The translations under genes and the position numbers were made by a program. The notes beneath the pieces are model-generated. The model made no database searches, was not told the origin of the DNA, and saw only the letters and a program-made list of their open reading frames with translations. Of a stretch of DNA of 64,000 nt, positions 19,122 through 30,112 are shown one piece after another (position 1 is the stretch's first letter; the number at the start of each line of letters is the position of its first letter). Source of the stretch: Streptomyces xanthophaeus (lineage in GTDB: Bacteria > Actinomycetota > Actinomycetes > Streptomycetales > Streptomycetaceae); contig NZ_JOFT01000017.1 of NCBI RefSeq assembly GCF_000725805.1, positions 62,001-126,000 on the forward strand, given 5' to 3'.

Positions 19122-19901
19122 GTGTCCGACGACGAGGGGGGCGGCTCGCTGTACGTGCTGACCGCCGTACTGCTGACCCCCGCGCAGTTCCCGGGCGTCC
19201 TGGGCGACGATTTCCCCGCGGCCTGCTCGCAGCTCGGCGTGGAGCCGTCCGGCGAGGGGTACGGGCTGGTGCTGGGCCAGGACGAGGAGGGCGCGCGCTG
19301 GACGGTCGTCGTGGACGACGTCTCGCTCGTGGCGACCGCGATCGCCTCCTGGGACTGCGGGATGGACTACGACCTCTCGCCCGACGAACGGACGATCGTG
19401 GTCTCGCTCGCGGGCTGGCCCCTCGACCTGTCGGTGGCCGCCCAGGGCATCCCGGAACCGCACGATCCGGAGCAGGGCGCGGACGGCACGGGCCGGGTTC
19501 CCCTCGCTCCCCCCTCGGCGGAGGCCTGGGGTCCGGTGCAGCGGCGCATGGGCGCGGACCAGATCGCCCGCGAGTGGGCGGACTGGCACGAGCGGGTGGC
19601 GGCGGACGGCGGGGCCGCGGCGGCCGCGCATCCGGGTCTGGCGCGGGCGCTCGACGAGGCGCTGGAGTACACACGGACGCCGCCGCCGCCCGGCCGGGTG
19701 CGGTCCTCGTTCGCGGGCGGGGGGGCGCGGACGCTGCGGGCGGACGGCCCCGGCTGGTCGCTGGTGGCCCGCACCGACGGCAACGCCTTCGTCCTGCTGG
19801 ACGAGGAGCCGAGCGAGGTACTGCCGGTCCCCCACGACGGGGAGCCGGGACTGGCGCAGCTGCTGGCCGCGCTGGACGGCGTCGCCGTGCGCCCGGCCTG
19901 A
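19122..19901 (+). CDS. Hypothetical protein, Streptomyces type
   Basis: 259 residues from GTG 19122, with GGGAGG just upstream. No known catalytic motif was recognised. The protein is acidic, has a beta-rich N-terminal half (SLYVLTAVLLTPAQFPGVLGDDFP, WTVVVDDVSLVATAIASWDCG) and a proline/glycine linker, and ends WSLVARTDGNAFVLLDEEPSE. It precedes the TrmO-like gene by 87 bp and may share its transcript. Confidence 0.75.
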   Translation: MSDDEGGGSLYVLTAVLLTPAQFPGVLGDDFPAACSQLGVEPSGEGYGLVLGQDEEGARWTVVVDDVSLVATAIASWDCGMDYDLSPDERTIVVSLAGWPLDLSVAAQGIPEPHDPEQGADGTGRVPLAPPSAEAWGPVQRRMGADQIAREWADWHERVAADGGAAAAAHPGLARALDEALEYTRTPPPPGRVRSSFAGGGARTLRADGPGWSLVARTDGNAFVLLDEEPSEVLPVPHDGEPGLAQLLAALDGVAVRPA

Positions 19902-19902
19902 C

Positions 19903-19956
19903 GGACGGGCGGACGGGTGGGCGGACGGACGGACGGGTGGGCGGACGGACGGGTGG
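19903..19956. repeat. GGACGGGTGGGC tandem repeat tract
   Basis: About 50 bp made of variants of a GGACGG/GTGGGC unit directly after the hypothetical gene and before the TrmO-like gene. Probably slippage-prone intergenic DNA. Confidence 0.7.
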
Positions 19957-19988
19957 GCCCGTACGGGGACACGAGAGGAGAGTGGGCC

Positions 19989-20468
19989 GTGGAGTTCGAA
20001 CCGGTCGGCACGGTGGTGGGTGGCCGCACGGAGGCCGTGGACGACGACTGGGGGCGGGAGACGGCCGTGATCCGCCTGGACGGCGGCCGGTTCGGCCCCG
20101 AGGCGCTCTTCGGTCTGGCCGACTTCTCGCACGTCGAGGTGGTGTACCACTTCGACCGGGTACCGGTGGAGAAGATCGAGACGGGCGCCCGGCACCCCCG
20201 GGGCAATCCGGACTGGCCCCTGGTCGGCATCTTCGCCCAGCGGGGCAAGAACCGCCCGAACCGGATGGGCGTCTCGCGGTGCCGGGTGGTGCGGGTGGAA
20301 GGTCTCGACGTCCATGTGGAGGGCCTGGACGCGGTGGACGGCACCCCCGTGCTCGATCTCAAGCCCTACATGGCCGAGTTCGGTCCGCGCGGAGAACTGC
20401 GGCAGCCCGCGTGGGCGACGGCCCTGATGCGGGACTACTACGCCCCGAACGGCGCGGACCGCGGCTGA
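19989..20468 (+). CDS. TrmO-like tRNA m6t6A37 methyltransferase family protein
   Basis: 159 residues from GTG 19989 with AGAGGAGAG upstream. PVGTVVGGRTE at the start, DFSHVEVVYHFDRV, and HPRGNPDWPLVGIFAQRGKNRPNRMGVSRCRVV are the conserved blocks of the YaeB/TsaA/TrmO fold. E. coli TrmO N6-methylates t6A37 of tRNA. Actinobacterial members are shorter and their substrate is less certain. Confidence 0.88.
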   Translation: MEFEPVGTVVGGRTEAVDDDWGRETAVIRLDGGRFGPEALFGLADFSHVEVVYHFDRVPVEKIETGARHPRGNPDWPLVGIFAQRGKNRPNRMGVSRCRVVRVEGLDVHVEGLDAVDGTPVLDLKPYMAEFGPRGELRQPAWATALMRDYYAPNGADRG

Positions 20469-20573
20469 AAATCGCTCTAGATCCACCTGGCTCAGAATGA
20501 TCGAATCAGCGCCATAACGCGACACAACGGACGCACGCATGTCGTGATTCCGTTTCGAGCAGGAGGCCACACC

Positions 20574-21584
20574 ATGAATTCGACGTCCTACCTGGACCTG
20601 CACCGGCAGTTATCCGAGGAGATCGAGACGGAGGTGGCAGCCGCCCTCGCGGGGATGGACGCGTCCTCCCGGGCGACCGGGAACGCGGTCGCCGCACTCC
20701 TGCGGCACCGGCAGCTGCGACATCCCCTGTCGGTGCTCCCGCTGCTCGTGCACGCGGTGGAGACCGGCAACCCAAGACCGGCCCTGCCGCTGTCCGCCGT
20801 TCACCTGCTGTGGTGGACCTCTGCTTGCTACCTGGACGACCTCGCCGACGGTCACGGCGTGGACCTGTCCTGCGCGCTCAGCGGCAACGAGGCCTTGCTC
20901 GCGTCCGTGGTGGCCGGCAACATCCTGCCGCTCCAGATCATCCAGTCGGAGCGGATCCCCGAGGCCGTACGCGGCGCCCTGACGGCCGAGTTCGCGAACT
21001 GCGGGGTCATGGCCGCCGACGGCCAGATCGCCGACATGCGCGGGGCCGTCGTGAGGGCCACGAGGGAATCGGTGGTCGCAACCTACCGCGGCAAGTCCGG
21101 AGCGCCCTTCGGCATGATCACCGCCATGGCCGCGATACTCTCCGGCGCGACGGGCGAGAGGATCGCGCTGTGGCGCGAATTCGGCTACGTCTTCGGCATC
21201 CTGTGGCAGTTGTTCAACGACCAGGAGGACATCCTCTCCGGCCGGAACGAGGACCTGCTGAACGGGACCGTCACCTATCTCCTGGCCTGCGCGGCCGAGG
21301 ACGCCCCGCCGGTGTCCCGGGCCCACATCCTGGGCTTGTGCGCCGCCGCGGGAGGTTCCCGTCCGGCGAGGTCCGCACTGGCCGAGATCCTGCGGGGCCC
21401 GGCCCTGCTCCGCCGCTACGCCGAGGACCTCGACGCCTTCCGCGACGAAGCGCACCGCCTGCTGCGCCAGCTGGGCGGCGACGAGGGCTACCTGCCGGTG
21501 CTGCGGCGCCTGGTGGACCACTCGGCCCAGATGCTCCTGGAAGCCGACCGGGTCCCCGCCGGCGCTGCCCCGGGCGGATTCTGA
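20574..21584 (+). CDS. Polyprenyl synthetase family protein (orphan)
   Basis: 336 residues, ATG preceded by AGGAGG. The all-helical isoprenyl diphosphate synthase fold is indicated by an aspartate-rich motif DDLAD (88-92), a second motif NDQED (215-219) and a YRGKSGAPFG segment matching the lysine-containing T/GK.GA.F block. It condenses allylic diphosphates with IPP in known members; the chain length is not predictable here. The first motif is a minimal DDxxD and the second begins with Asn. No terpene cyclase, CarA/B or menaquinone gene is adjacent, so the pathway is unknown. Confidence 0.85.
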   Translation: MNSTSYLDLHRQLSEEIETEVAAALAGMDASSRATGNAVAALLRHRQLRHPLSVLPLLVHAVETGNPRPALPLSAVHLLWWTSACYLDDLADGHGVDLSCALSGNEALLASVVAGNILPLQIIQSERIPEAVRGALTAEFANCGVMAADGQIADMRGAVVRATRESVVATYRGKSGAPFGMITAMAAILSGATGERIALWREFGYVFGILWQLFNDQEDILSGRNEDLLNGTVTYLLACAAEDAPPVSRAHILGLCAAAGGSRPARSALAEILRGPALLRRYAEDLDAFRDEAHRLLRQLGGDEGYLPVLRRLVDHSAQMLLEADRVPAGAAPGGF

Positions 21585-21600
21585 CCCGCCGGACCGCGAC

Positions 21601-21675
21601 CCCGGCCCTGGCCTCAGCCCCGACCCCGTGAGGCCGGGGCCCGTGAGGCCGAGGCCGGGCGGGGCCAGGGCCGGG
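21601..21675. terminator. Nested inverted repeats, probable bidirectional terminator
   Basis: Outer arms of 13 bp (21601-21613 and 21663-21675) enclose an inner hairpin with 7-bp arms (GGCCTCA at 21611 and TGAGGCC at 21629). It lies between the convergent prenyl synthetase and MOSC genes. Confidence 0.6.
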
Positions 21676-21677
21676 CG

Positions 21678-22232
21678 TCAGACCCGTTCGAGCGGGACGT
21701 GCGGGGTGGGAGGCAGCGTCACCGTGATCGGGTCGCCGGGGCGGATGGTGCCGCCCTCCCGGACCACGCCCATGATGCCTGCCTTGCGGATCAGTTCCCC
21801 GGCCTCGTCCCGGCTCACGACCTGCTTGAGCAGCCCGTGCTGGAAGGCGTCGATCTGAAGGCACGGATTGCGCAGGCCGGTCACCTCCACCAGCGCCTCC
21901 TCGCCGAACCGCAGCAGGGTGCCGGTGGGCAGGCCGAGCAGGTCTATGCCCTCGGTGGTCACGTTCTCCCCGAGCTGACCGGGCTCCACGCTGAAGCCCG
22001 CGTCCGCCACCTCTTCGAACAGCTCCCGGTGGATCAGGTGCACCTGGCGCAGGTTCGGCTGCGTCGGGTCCTGCGCCACGCGGGAGCGGTGCTTGACGGT
22101 CACTCCGGCGTGCACGTCCCCCTCCACGCCCAGCCCCGCGAGCAGCGTGATGCTCTCGCGCGTGGGCTTGGTGAACGAATACACGCCGTTGCTGCTGACC
22201 GCAGCGACCTGTGCCGCCTGCGCCGTGCTCAT
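21678..22232 (-). CDS. MOSC-domain protein
   Basis: 184 residues. LLAGLGVEGDVHAG, RQVHLIHRELFEEV, GQLGENVTTEGIDLLGLPTG, RNPCLQIDAFQHGLL and GVVREGGTIRPGD are the MOSC core motifs; the cysteine in RNPC is the conserved sulfur-carrying position. Bacterial MOSC proteins of this size (YiiM-like) handle molybdenum-cofactor-linked sulfur transfer or N-hydroxylated substrates. The small membrane protein gene lies 20 bp upstream in the same direction. Confidence 0.92.
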   Translation of the reverse strand: MSTAQAAQVAAVSSNGVYSFTKPTRESITLLAGLGVEGDVHAGVTVKHRSRVAQDPTQPNLRQVHLIHRELFEEVADAGFSVEPGQLGENVTTEGIDLLGLPTGTLLRFGEEALVEVTGLRNPCLQIDAFQHGLLKQVVSRDEAGELIRKAGIMGVVREGGTIRPGDPITVTLPPTPHVPLERV

Positions 22233-22252
22233 GAATGCCCCCCTCGCCGCCG

Positions 22253-22441
22253 TCAGCGGCCGATCTGTTTCCTGTTCCTGGATACGCCCCGCAGCCGACG
22301 GCGCTGGGAGGAGTCCAGCAGCAAGTAAGCAGCTGCCGGTACACCGATCAGGACCAACAGCCCCGCCCAGAACCCGACCGTCCAGAACAAGACGACAGCT
22401 GCCACGACACCGGCAACCGCGATCTTTCCGCTGGTGGACAT
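22253..22441 (-). CDS. Small membrane protein
   Basis: 62 residues: MSTSGKIAVAG, a hydrophobic segment of about 33 residues (two short helices), then a basic tail RRRLRGVSRNRKQIGR. The sequence resembles a small protein I recall as widespread in Streptomyces, and the positive-inside tail suits a real membrane protein. It could be cotranscribed with the MOSC gene. Confidence 0.75.
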   Translation of the reverse strand: MSTSGKIAVAGVVAAVVLFWTVGFWAGLLVLIGVPAAAYLLLDSSQRRRLRGVSRNRKQIGR

Positions 22442-22573
22442 CTGCGGACACCTCCTCCTGATCGTCGACCACTACCCTCTCAACGTGCCGCCGCATCCGC
22501 ACGTTCCCGGACGGACCGTCCGGGTGGGGTACCCTCGGCCACCCCGTACCGAGTAGTCAAGTTTGAGGAATGC

Positions 22574-25570
22574 GTGCTGACCGAAATCGCCGGCCTCGTC
22601 CGCTGCTCCACCGTCTTCCTGCCCGCCGACCCGGCCCGCCGCGGCCGGATCGCCTTCTGGCAACCGGCGGACGCGGCCGCCCCGCAGGAGCAGGTGGCGC
22701 GGGCCACGGCCGGGGCCTTCGAGGACCTCACCGTCATCACCCCTGACCTGCGCCGGACCACCGTGACCGCGCTCGTGCTCCCCGTGGACGAGGCGCTGCC
22801 GCTCCTCACCCGCGCCCGGGCCGCGGCGGCGGCCGCCGCTGGTGCCGCTGCTGCCTCGACTGCCTCTTCTGCCTCTGCTGCCGTCACCGAGGGGCAACCG
22901 GAGGAGGACCCCGCCGGCCCGGCCGCAGCGGATCGCTCCACCGTCTTCTGGGGCGCCGCCGCGCTGCTGGCCCTGCGCTTCGCGGCCCGCGGCCTGCTCC
23001 TGCCCGGGCTGAGCCCGACGGGCCACGACGCCTGGCGGCTCGGCCCGCTGGACGCCTCCGACCTGACCGAGGTACGCGAACTGGCGGCCGCCATGCCGCC
23101 CGCCGCCCACTGCGTGCCCCTCGGCCCGGAAGCCGCGCCCCGGCTGCCGGCCCCCGAGCCGCTGCTGCGCGCCTTCCTCGACGCGGTCGCCGACACCCTG
23201 CCCCGCTCCCCCGCCGCCCCGGCCGCCGCGGGCGCACCCGCGTACGCCGCCCGCCCTCCCCGGCTCCACCCGGAACTGCGCGACTGGGCCGCGGAGGTGG
23301 CCGCCGGGCACGACGCGGGCGTCCGGATCTCCCTGCGGATCGAGCTGGACGGGCCCCCGGGAGCGGACCCCGCCTTCCGGGCCGTCCTCCAGCTGCACAG
23401 CCCTGCCGACGCGGGCCGGGTCGCCGACGCCGTGGACGTCTGGGCCGGTTCCGGGGCAGCGGCCGACGCCTTCGGGCCGCGCGCCCGGATGGACGCCCTG
23501 CGGGCCCTGCGGCGCGCCGCCCGGCTCTGGCCGCCGCTCGCCCCGCTGCTCGGCGCGGCGGTCCCCGACTCCGTCGAACTCGCCGACGAAGAGGTCACCG
23601 CGCTGCTCGGCGAGGCCGCCGCGACCCTGGCCGCCGACGGGGTACAGGTCCACTGGCCGCGCGAGTTCGCCCGTACCCTCGTCCCCCGCGCCGTCGTCCG
23701 TACGACCGCCTCCGCCGCCGCCTCCTCCGCTACGTCCTCCGCCGCCGCCTCCTCCGCCGCCGCCTCCTCCGCCGGCCTCCCCTCCGGCCTGCTCTCGCCC
23801 GGGGCCCTGCTCTCCTTCGGCTGGCGCCACGCCCTCGGCGACCAGGACGACCTCACCCGCGCCGAGCTGGACCGGCTCGCCGAGGCGAGCCGCCCGCTGG
23901 TGCGGCTGCGCGACCGATGGGTCCTGATCGACCCGGCCGAGGTCCGCCGGGCCCGCGCCCGCCAGGCCCGCGAGGTCCCGGCCGTGGACGCGCTGGCCGC
24001 CGTACTCACCGGGTCCGCGGAGATCGACGGCAAGCGGATCGAGGTGGAGGCCACCGGTCCGATGGAGCGGCTGCGGGCCCTGCTCACCGCCGGCCCGGAG
24101 CAGGACGACGGCCGGGGCGCACCGCCCGCCCCGCCCGCCCTCCGGGCCGACCTGCGCGCGTACCAGCTGCGCGGCATGCGCTGGCTGGCCCGGATGACCT
24201 CGCTCGGCCTCGGCGCCTGCCTCGCCGACGACATGGGCCTCGGCAAGACCGTCACCCTCATCGCGCTGCACCTCCACCGCGCCCAGGACCCCGCCACCGC
24301 CGGACCCACCCTGGTGGTGTGCCCGGCCTCGCTGCTCGGCAACTGGCAGCAGGAGATCGAGAAGTTCGCGCCCGGCACGCCCGTGCGCCGGTTCCACGGC
24401 GCCGGCCGCAGCCTCGCGGACCTGACCGACGGCTTCGTCCTCACCACCTACGGCACGATGCGCCTGGACGCGCCCGTACTCGCCGCCACCGGCTGGGGCA
24501 TGGTCGTCGCCGACGAGGCCCAGCACGTCAAGAACCCGCACTCCTCCACCGCGAAGGCGCTGCGCACCATCCCATCCGCGGCGCGCGTGGCCCTGACCGG
24601 CACTCCCGTCGAGAACAACCTCTCCGAGCTCTGGGCCGTCCTCGACTGGACCACTCCCGGACTGCTCGGCCGTCTCGGCACCTTCCGCACCCGCTACGCC
24701 GAACCCGTCGAGAGCGGCCGCGACCCGCAGGCCGCCGCCCGGCTGGCGGCGCTGGTGCGGCCGTTCCTGCTCCGCCGCAAGAAGTCCGACCCGGGGATCG
24801 CGCCCGAGCTGCCGCCCAAGACCGAGACCGACCACACGGTGACGCTGAGCCGCGAACAGGCCGCCCTGTACGAGGCCGTGGTGCGCGAGACCCTCGCCGC
24901 GATCTCCGAAGCCGACGGGATGGAGCGGCGCGGCCTGGTGGTCAGACTGCTGACCTCCCTCAAGCAGGTCTGCAACCACCCCGCCCAGTTCCTGAAGGAC
25001 CCCGCCGCCCGCGACACGGGCGCCGGGCCCCGCTCCGGCAAGCTGGAACTGCTGGACGAACTGCTGGACACGATCCTGGCCGAGGGCGGCTCCGTCCTCG
25101 TCTTCACCCAGTACGTGGCCATGGCCCGCATCCTGGAGAAGCACCTGGCGGCGCGCGGCATCCCGGCCCAGCTGCTGCACGGCGGTACCCCGGTCCCGCG
25201 GCGCGAGGAGCTCGTGGAGCGGTTCCAGTCGGGGCAGGTCCCCGTCTTCCTGCTCTCCTTGAAGGCCGCGGGCACGGGCCTGAACCTCACCCGGGCCGGA
25301 CACGTCGTCCACTACGACCGCTGGTGGAACCCGGCCGTCGAGGAGCAGGCCACCGACCGGGCCTACCGGATCGGGCAGACCCAGCCCGTCCAGGTGCACC
25401 GGCTGATCGCCGAGGGCACGGTGGAGGACCGCATCGCCCGGCTGCTGGAGCGCAAGCGGGCGCTGGCCGACGCCGTCCTCGCGGGCGGCGAGGGCGCGTT
25501 GACCGAACTGACCGACGCCGAGCTGGCCGAGCTCGTGGCGCTGCGCCCGACCACGGGGAGCGAAGGATGA
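22574..25570 (+). CDS. SNF2-family DNA/RNA helicase
   Basis: 998 residues from GTG 22574 (GAGGA five bases upstream). The N-terminal about 480 residues are the SNF2-associated bacterial domain, broken by two Ala/Ser-rich linkers (near residues 78-98 and 378-400). The ATPase core has AYQLRGMRWLARM, Walker A DMGLGKT (553-559), DEAQ (647-650), GTPVENNLSELW, and a C-terminal helicase lobe with SLKAAGTGLNLT, DRWWNPAVEEQATDRAYRIGQ. It overlaps the SWIM gene by ATGA, a common actinobacterial pair. The role is unknown, probably chromatin or nucleic acid remodelling. Confidence 0.93.
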   Translation: MLTEIAGLVRCSTVFLPADPARRGRIAFWQPADAAAPQEQVARATAGAFEDLTVITPDLRRTTVTALVLPVDEALPLLTRARAAAAAAAGAAAASTASSASAAVTEGQPEEDPAGPAAADRSTVFWGAAALLALRFAARGLLLPGLSPTGHDAWRLGPLDASDLTEVRELAAAMPPAAHCVPLGPEAAPRLPAPEPLLRAFLDAVADTLPRSPAAPAAAGAPAYAARPPRLHPELRDWAAEVAAGHDAGVRISLRIELDGPPGADPAFRAVLQLHSPADAGRVADAVDVWAGSGAAADAFGPRARMDALRALRRAARLWPPLAPLLGAAVPDSVELADEEVTALLGEAAATLAADGVQVHWPREFARTLVPRAVVRTTASAAASSATSSAAASSAAASSAGLPSGLLSPGALLSFGWRHALGDQDDLTRAELDRLAEASRPLVRLRDRWVLIDPAEVRRARARQAREVPAVDALAAVLTGSAEIDGKRIEVEATGPMERLRALLTAGPEQDDGRGAPPAPPALRADLRAYQLRGMRWLARMTSLGLGACLADDMGLGKTVTLIALHLHRAQDPATAGPTLVVCPASLLGNWQQEIEKFAPGTPVRRFHGAGRSLADLTDGFVLTTYGTMRLDAPVLAATGWGMVVADEAQHVKNPHSSTAKALRTIPSAARVALTGTPVENNLSELWAVLDWTTPGLLGRLGTFRTRYAEPVESGRDPQAAARLAALVRPFLLRRKKSDPGIAPELPPKTETDHTVTLSREQAALYEAVVRETLAAISEADGMERRGLVVRLLTSLKQVCNHPAQFLKDPAARDTGAGPRSGKLELLDELLDTILAEGGSVLVFTQYVAMARILEKHLAARGIPAQLLHGGTPVPRREELVERFQSGQVPVFLLSLKAAGTGLNLTRAGHVVHYDRWWNPAVEEQATDRAYRIGQTQPVQVHRLIAEGTVEDRIARLLERKRALADAVLAGGEGALTELTDAELAELVALRPTTGSEG
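23704..23775 (+). repeat. GCCGCCTCCTCC microsatellite encoding Ala/Ser linker
   Basis: Repeated GCCTCCTCC/GCCGCC units inside the SNF2 gene encode an Ala/Ser linker. The length is likely variable between strains. Confidence 0.7.
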
Positions 25571-26922
25571 ACGACCACGACCACCGGCAGGAGAAGACCT
25601 TCCCGGCGCTCCCGCCCGCCCCCGGACGCGGTTTCGCGACCACCTGGTGGGGCCTCGCCTGGCTGCGCGCGCTGGAGGACAGCGCTCTGGACGGGGAGCA
25701 GGTCAGGCAGGGCCGGCGGTACGCGCGCGCGGGCGCCGTGGGCGCGGTGTCGGTACGGCCCGGCGGGCTCACGGCGGTGGTGCGCGACCGGGACGGCACG
25801 GCGCACCGTACGGACGTGCTGGTGCAGGAGTTCACGCAGGCCCAGTGGGACCGGCTGCTGGGCCTGGCGGCCGCGGAGTCCGGGCACATCGCGGCGCTGC
25901 TGGAGCGGGAGGTTCCGCCGGAACTGGCCGAGGACGCGGCGGCGGCCGGGGTGGAACTGCTGCCCGGCATCGGCGACCTCGACCCGAGCTGCGACTGCGG
26001 CGAGTGGGACCACTGCCCGCACACCGCCGCGCTCTGCTACCAGGTGGCCCGGCTGCTGGACCAGGACGCCTTCGTGCTGCTGCTCCTGCGCGGGCGCGGC
26101 GAGCGGGAGCTGGTGGACGAGCTCGGGGAGCGGAGTACGGCGGAGGCGGCCGACGCCCAGGAGCCCGCGGCGGAGGGGATCGCCGCCGCCGAGGTCTACG
26201 CGGCCTGGGAGGGCGGGCCGGTGCCACGGCCGCCCTTGCCCGAGCCGCCCCCGCTGCCGGACGCGCCGGGGCAGGCGCCGATGCTGGACACCGAGGCGGA
26301 GCCCGAACTGGACGTGGATGCAGTGGAGTTCCTGGCGCAGGCGGCCGCGGCCGAGGCCTACCGGCTGCTGGCGCGGGCCCTGGCTCCGGGCCACGCCGAC
26401 CGCCCCCTGCCGGCCCCGTACACGGTCGGCGAAGACGCCGTACGACTCACGGCCGAGGCCGATGACTTGCGGGTCCGGTCCCGCCTGGCCACGGCTTCCG
26501 GAAGGGACCGGGCCGCGATGCAACGGGCCGTACGGGCCTGGAGCTTCGGCGGGGCACCGGCCCTCGCCGCGCTGGAGGACGACTGGACGCCGGACCGGGC
26601 GACACTGGCCCGGGCCCGGGCGGCGCTGGCCGCGGCCTGGGCCGACGGCCAGGCACCGGAGCTGCGCCGGATCCGCGCCCGCTGGACCGAGACGGGCGGC
26701 GGCGGACGGCAGTTGCGGCTCGGCCGGGAGGGACGCTGGTGGCCGTACCGTGCCGAGGCGGACGGCTGGACCCCGGCGGGCCCGTCGGCCCCCGACCCGG
26801 CCTCGGCCCTGACGGCACCGGACCAGACGGACCAGACGGACCAGACGGACCAGACGGACGGGGCGGACGGGGCGGGCGGGGCGGGCGGGGCAGTCCGGGC
26901 AGTCCGCCAGGCGGCCCCGTAG
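25567..26922 (+). CDS. SWIM zinc-finger protein
   Basis: 451 residues. The zinc ligands C142, C144, C150 and H152 (CDCGEWDHCPH) form a CxCxnCxH SWIM finger; TTWWGLAWLRALE near the start and GRRYARAGAVGAVSVRPGG are conserved in the SNF2-partner branch. It overlaps the SNF2 gene by 4 bp and is likely its DNA- or protein-binding cofactor. The C-terminus decays into Asp/Gln/Thr and Gly/Ala repeats encoded by a GACCAGACG tandem tract (26820-26900). Confidence 0.9.
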   Translation: MNDHDHRQEKTFPALPPAPGRGFATTWWGLAWLRALEDSALDGEQVRQGRRYARAGAVGAVSVRPGGLTAVVRDRDGTAHRTDVLVQEFTQAQWDRLLGLAAAESGHIAALLEREVPPELAEDAAAAGVELLPGIGDLDPSCDCGEWDHCPHTAALCYQVARLLDQDAFVLLLLRGRGERELVDELGERSTAEAADAQEPAAEGIAAAEVYAAWEGGPVPRPPLPEPPPLPDAPGQAPMLDTEAEPELDVDAVEFLAQAAAAEAYRLLARALAPGHADRPLPAPYTVGEDAVRLTAEADDLRVRSRLATASGRDRAAMQRAVRAWSFGGAPALAALEDDWTPDRATLARARAALAAAWADGQAPELRRIRARWTETGGGGRQLRLGREGRWWPYRAEADGWTPAGPSAPDPASALTAPDQTDQTDQTDQTDGADGAGGAGGAVRAVRQAAP

Positions 26923-27052
26923 CCCTCCGGCGGCCCCGCGCGGGGCGGCGCACGTACCGGCCACGGCGCTGGCCGACGTACGGCTTGCCGGGGCCCGGGG
27001 CCGGGACGACGATGGGGGGCGCTACGGGTACCGCGCACCACGGGAGGCCGGC

Positions 27053-28397
27053 ATGGACGATCCTGCGGTGGCGCTGCCGGGCGGTGCGGATCCGGCCGTG
27101 CGCACGCGCGAACTGCAGCGCGCCCACGCCGCGTTCACCCGGGACGGGCGGGTCGAGACTCCCGTCCGGGCGGTCATCGCGAGGTCCTGGCGGCGGTGCG
27201 CCCGGGCCCGGGTCAGTCCGGAGTGCACCCCTCGGGTGGAGTTGACGGAGGCGGAGCTGCAGGCCTATCGCGAGGAACATCCGCTGGCGCGGGTGATGCC
27301 GCTGTTCCGGGACCTCGTCGGGGCGTTCGCGGCCCACGGGGCGCACCTGCTGGCGGTGTGCGACGCACGGGGCAGCCTGCTCTGGGTGGAGGGCGAACCG
27401 GGCACGCTGCGGCGGGCGGAACGGCTCGGCTTCGTCCCGGGGGCGCACTGGGCGGAGACGGCGATGGGCACCAACGCACCCGGCACGGCGGTCGCGGTCG
27501 GTGCACCCCGTGCAGGTCTTCGGGGCCGAGCACTTCAGCCGCCGGGTGCACCCCTGGACCTGTGCGGCGGCGCCGGTGCGCGACCCCCGGACGGGGCGGC
27601 TGCTGGGCGCGGTGGACATCACCGGCGGCGACGGCCTCGCCCACCCGCACTCCCTGGCCCTCGTCCAGGCGGTGGCCCGGGCGGCGGAGGCGCAGCTGAC
27701 CCTGCTGGGCCCGCCACGGGAAACGGCACCGGCAGCCCCGCGGGACACGCTGGCCGCGCTCGGCCAGGACGAGGCGTTACTGGTCAGCGGCGGGGTGGCG
27801 ACCCGGCTGGGCCGACGCCACAGCGAGATCATGGCGCTCCTCGCGCACCATCCGCAGGGCCTGTCGGGCGAGGAGCTCGCGATCGACCTGTACGAGGACG
27901 AGTCGGTGTCACCGGTCACCTTGCGCGCCGAAGTCTCCCGGCTGCGGGGGCTGCTGGGCCCCCGGGCCCCGCTCTCACGCCCGTACCGTACGGCCGGTCC
28001 GCTGGAGGCGGACTTCACCCTCCTGACCCGGCACCTGGCCTCGGGAGCCGTGTCCGCCGCCCTCGGCCGCTATCCCGGTCCGCTGCTGCCCGCTTCCACC
28101 GCGCCGGGCATCGTCCGGCTGCGCCGCCGCATCGAGGACCAGGCACGGGCCGCCGTGATCGCCCGGGCGGACACCGGGCTGCTGACCGACTGGGTGTGCA
28201 GTCCGTGGGGCGCGGACGATCCGGAGGCCTGGCGCGCCCTCGCGGCGGCGCTGCCGCCCGGGGCCCGCTCCGCCGCGCTGGCCCGCGTAGCCGCACTGGA
28301 CCGCGAACTGGGCGCGTCCCACCGGGATCGGGCGGATCCGGCGGAGCCGCCGGGCGGCCCGCGGCGCGCAACGTATCCGCAACCTGCCCGCGCCTAG
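27053..28397 (+). pseudogene. GAF-domain regulator of aldehyde dehydrogenase, frameshifted
   Basis: Two frames together encode one protein of the AcoR-like GAF family. The first (27053 to about 27500) reads MDDPAVALPGG...GAHWAETAMGTNAPGTAVAV. The second continues from about 27501 as HPVQVFGAEHFSRRVHPWTCAAAPVRDPRTGRLLGAVDITGGD and runs to 28397, with an HTH-like segment (SEIMALLAHHPQGLSGEELAIDLY). The junction is one base too long, so the gene is either inactivated or carries a sequencing error. It directly precedes the aldehyde dehydrogenase it would be expected to regulate. The start has GGGAGG upstream. Confidence 0.82.
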
Positions 28398-28451
28398 CCT
28401 CCTGCGCAGCGCCGTCCGGCAGTGGCCGGCGCCCGGCAAGGGGAGGACACC

Positions 28452-29975
<1,524 letters not shown>

Positions 29976-30112
29976 CGGCACGAGGACCCGCTTCTGACCA
30001 GCGCTTCCGGACCGGTCACGGTCGAGCACGACCGCCCAGTCCTCGATGGCCGCCTCGGCGGCTACCGTGCAGGCCCTCCGTGCCGACCCCTGAGACCAGA
30101 GCGCGCACGGGC

